DNA of 64,000 nt from Rhodopseudomonas palustris HaA2 (GTDB lineage Bacteria; Pseudomonadota; Alphaproteobacteria; Rhizobiales; Xanthobacteraceae): positions 3,410,001 to 3,474,000 of the forward strand of contig NC_007778.1 in NCBI RefSeq assembly GCF_000013365.1, in the 5' to 3' direction. The notes beneath the pieces were generated by a model. The model was not told where the DNA came from and searched no databases. It saw nothing but the letters and a program-made list of their open reading frames with translations. The translations under genes were made by a program, and so were the position numbers. This document shows, one piece after another, positions 62,860 to 64,000 of the stretch. Every line of letters starts with the position of its first letter. The stretch's first letter is position 1.

Positions 62860-64000
62860 ATGGTCACTACAAATCTAGGATATGTCAACAATAGTCGTGG
62901 CGGTGATATCAGCCGCGATGGTTTCGATCGCGACCTCTCGATCGATGCATGCAGTCGCCCGTTTATCACATTGCCCGCCGGAATCGCCGCTGGAATCGAT
63001 CTGCTTTGGGGTGATACCGACACGACCGCCGACAGGCGGTCGCTTGCCAGTAGAGGAGCTACATTCGCGGACAACGAAAACATCAACAATCAATTGGACA
63101 ATGCCAACGAAGGACGAGGCAACGCGAAAATAGAGGAATCCAACGCCGAGGTTTCTGAGACTAAGCACCGGTACGATTTGAAACACGCCGTGGTCCGGAT
63201 GCTCCGCACCGGTCTCAGCGAAGACGAGCGCTCTCACGCAGTCTGCGGCTGCGGTGCTGCCGCTTACGACCGCGATGAAGACGACGGTGCCCGTCTCCAA
63301 ATCCCGGTTCATCGTAACGACGCAGGCCGCGCCTGGGTTTCTGGCGTCTATCGCTGCAAATCGGGCTGGCTATGTCCAACCTGCGCACCGGCCGTCGCCA
63401 GGAAGCGCCAGGAGGCTGTCCGGGAGGTCGTTAAGGCGACGACGGAAGCCGACGGCATGTTTCTGATGGGTCTGGTTACCGTACATCACGTGAAGAAGGA
63501 CAAGCTTGCGGACGTTAAGAAGCTCGTGACGGACTCTTTCGCCGCCGCGCGCCGCCAGAAGAACTGGGCGCGCGCTGCGGAAGAAGCGGGGGTTGCCGGA
63601 GTTCTAGTCGCTCCCGAGGTTACCTACGGTCGCCACGGCTGGCATTTTCACTTGCACTTCGGAGTCTCGTGCATTTCCTGCGATGGCGACGACGAACTGA
63701 CCGACGCAGAGTCGGAAGCCATTGAGGACGCAGCACTCGCCGCTGGACGCATTCTCATCGAGAATTTCCGCGCTCAAGTCGCTAAACGCGGCGGAACGAC
63801 TGTCATCGATGGCCAGGGCATCGAGATCGCCGCTAGCCCGGAGGCAGCAAGCGATTACATCGCAAAGGGGACGTCATGGGAACTGGCTGGCGGCGTCGCA
63901 CATAAGAGCGATGCCAAGGGCCAAACGATTTGGCAAATTGTCGAAGACGCCGACGCAGGCGATACCGACGCTTACGCGCGTTTCCGCGAGTACGCTGAGG
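62860..64000 (+). CDS. HUH rolling-circle replication initiator (Rep), 3' end outside window
   Basis: An open frame of 380 codons without a stop before the window edge. Start ATG 62860 (an upstream in-frame ATG at 62797 would overlap an inverted repeat). The N-terminal 115 residues are a polar, asparagine/aspartate-rich leader. Then a zinc-binding-like set appears: CGCG (Cys129, Cys131) and RCKSGWLCPTCAPAVARKRQ (Cys166, Cys172, Cys175). Next are the three Rep motifs: MFLMGLVTV (motif 1), HGWHFHLHFG with the metal-binding HUH triad (His262, His264, His266), and SDYIAKGTSWE with the candidate nicking tyrosine (Tyr333). This pattern fits pC194/pUB110-type Rep proteins that nick a double-strand origin. 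Confidence 0.85.
   Translation, partial: MVTTNLGYVNNSRGGDISRDGFDRDLSIDACSRPFITLPAGIAAGIDLLWGDTDTTADRRSLASRGATFADNENINNQLDNANEGRGNAKIEESNAEVSETKHRYDLKHAVVRMLRTGLSEDERSHAVCGCGAAAYDRDEDDGARLQIPVHRNDAGRAWVSGVYRCKSGWLCPTCAPAVARKRQEAVREVVKATTEADGMFLMGLVTVHHVKKDKLADVKKLVTDSFAAARRQKNWARAAEEAGVAGVLVAPEVTYGRHGWHFHLHFGVSCISCDGDDELTDAESEAIEDAALAAGRILIENFRAQVAKRGGTTVIDGQGIEIAASPEAASDYIAKGTSWELAGGVAHKSDAKGQTIWQIVEDADAGDTDAYARFREYAE

Larger units (their letters stand above)
60576..64000 (+). mobile_element. integrative element at tRNA-Ser(UGA), left end only
   Basis: A tyrosine integrase directly after the tRNA gene, then a hairpin-rich non-coding block and a HUH Rep gene that runs off the window. GC content and codon choice (more AT-ending codons such as GAT, ATT, AAA, TTT) differ from the flanking chromosome. 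The left boundary should be the tRNA 3' end, with part of the T-arm and acceptor as the core att repeat. The right attachment copy is outside the window, so total size and cargo are unknown. Confidence 0.85.

Noticed and set aside
62875-63312. 145-codon minus-strand frame opposite the rep gene
   Set aside because: The plus strand encodes the Rep N-terminal and Cys-cluster region; the opposite frame is a shadow.
1-64000. CRISPR array or insertion sequence
   Set aside because: No regularly spaced direct repeats, transposase motifs or terminal inverted repeats of IS type were seen.

Overview
The window looks like chromosome from a GC-rich alphaproteobacterium of the Bradyrhizobium/Rhodopseudomonas group, most likely Rhodopseudomonas. 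The support is indirect but consistent: a draT-draG nitrogenase-switch pair, a Rhizobiales-type porin, BA14K-like small proteins, an NDUFA12-type complex I subunit gene, the aroQ-accB-accC and aat-DUF2155 gene orders, and an RNase E with a huge acidic insertion in its S1 domain. No species call can be proven from the sequence alone.

Layout. 1-5.8 kb: start of a cysteine desulfurase gene, alpha/beta hydrolase, a palindromic intergenic repeat, anmK, tyrS, an MFS transporter and cytochrome b561. 5.8-19 kb is mainly cell envelope: a 1,215-residue AsmA-like protein, a Bcp-like peroxiredoxin with a histone-H1-like tail, an M23 peptidase, a DMT exporter, a beta-hydroxyacid-dehydrogenase-like gene, prfB with an intact programmed +1 frameshift, a class A penicillin-binding protein and an AmiC-type amidase. 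19-28 kb: a 700-bp leader and rne, dctA, bioY, an aminotransferase and a periplasmic M48 protease. 28-33.7 kb: BA14K-like protein, 1-Cys peroxiredoxin, DsbA-like protein, then aroQ-accB-accC.

33.7-45.7 kb: a three-gene signalling operon (CHASE3 kinase, single-domain receiver, receiver-kinase fusion, joined by ATGA overlaps), an NhaD-like transporter, aat, DUF2155, an SDR/esterase/glycoside-hydrolase run, and a divergent GlxA-type regulator / isonitrile-hydratase-like pair around an inverted-repeat operator candidate; an NDUFA12 gene follows. 45.7-53.2 kb: a glycine-rich BA14K protein, DMT exporter, Slt-type lytic transglycosylase, a major porin, tRNA-Ser(GCU) and a SnoaL-like protein. 53.3-60.1 kb: a TonB-dependent receptor divergent from nikR with a near-perfect NikR operator between them (a nickel uptake switch), GrlR-like and PilZ genes, draG, draT and an AraC regulator.

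60.5 kb to the end: tRNA-Ser(UGA) followed at once by a tyrosine integrase, a stretch of consecutive strong hairpins, and an open-ended gene for a HUH rolling-circle replication initiator. This is the left end of an integrative element that continues beyond the window. It is the most unusual part: integrase plus rolling-circle Rep plus a structured intergenic block at a serine tRNA gene. No CRISPR array, rRNA gene or insertion sequence was seen.
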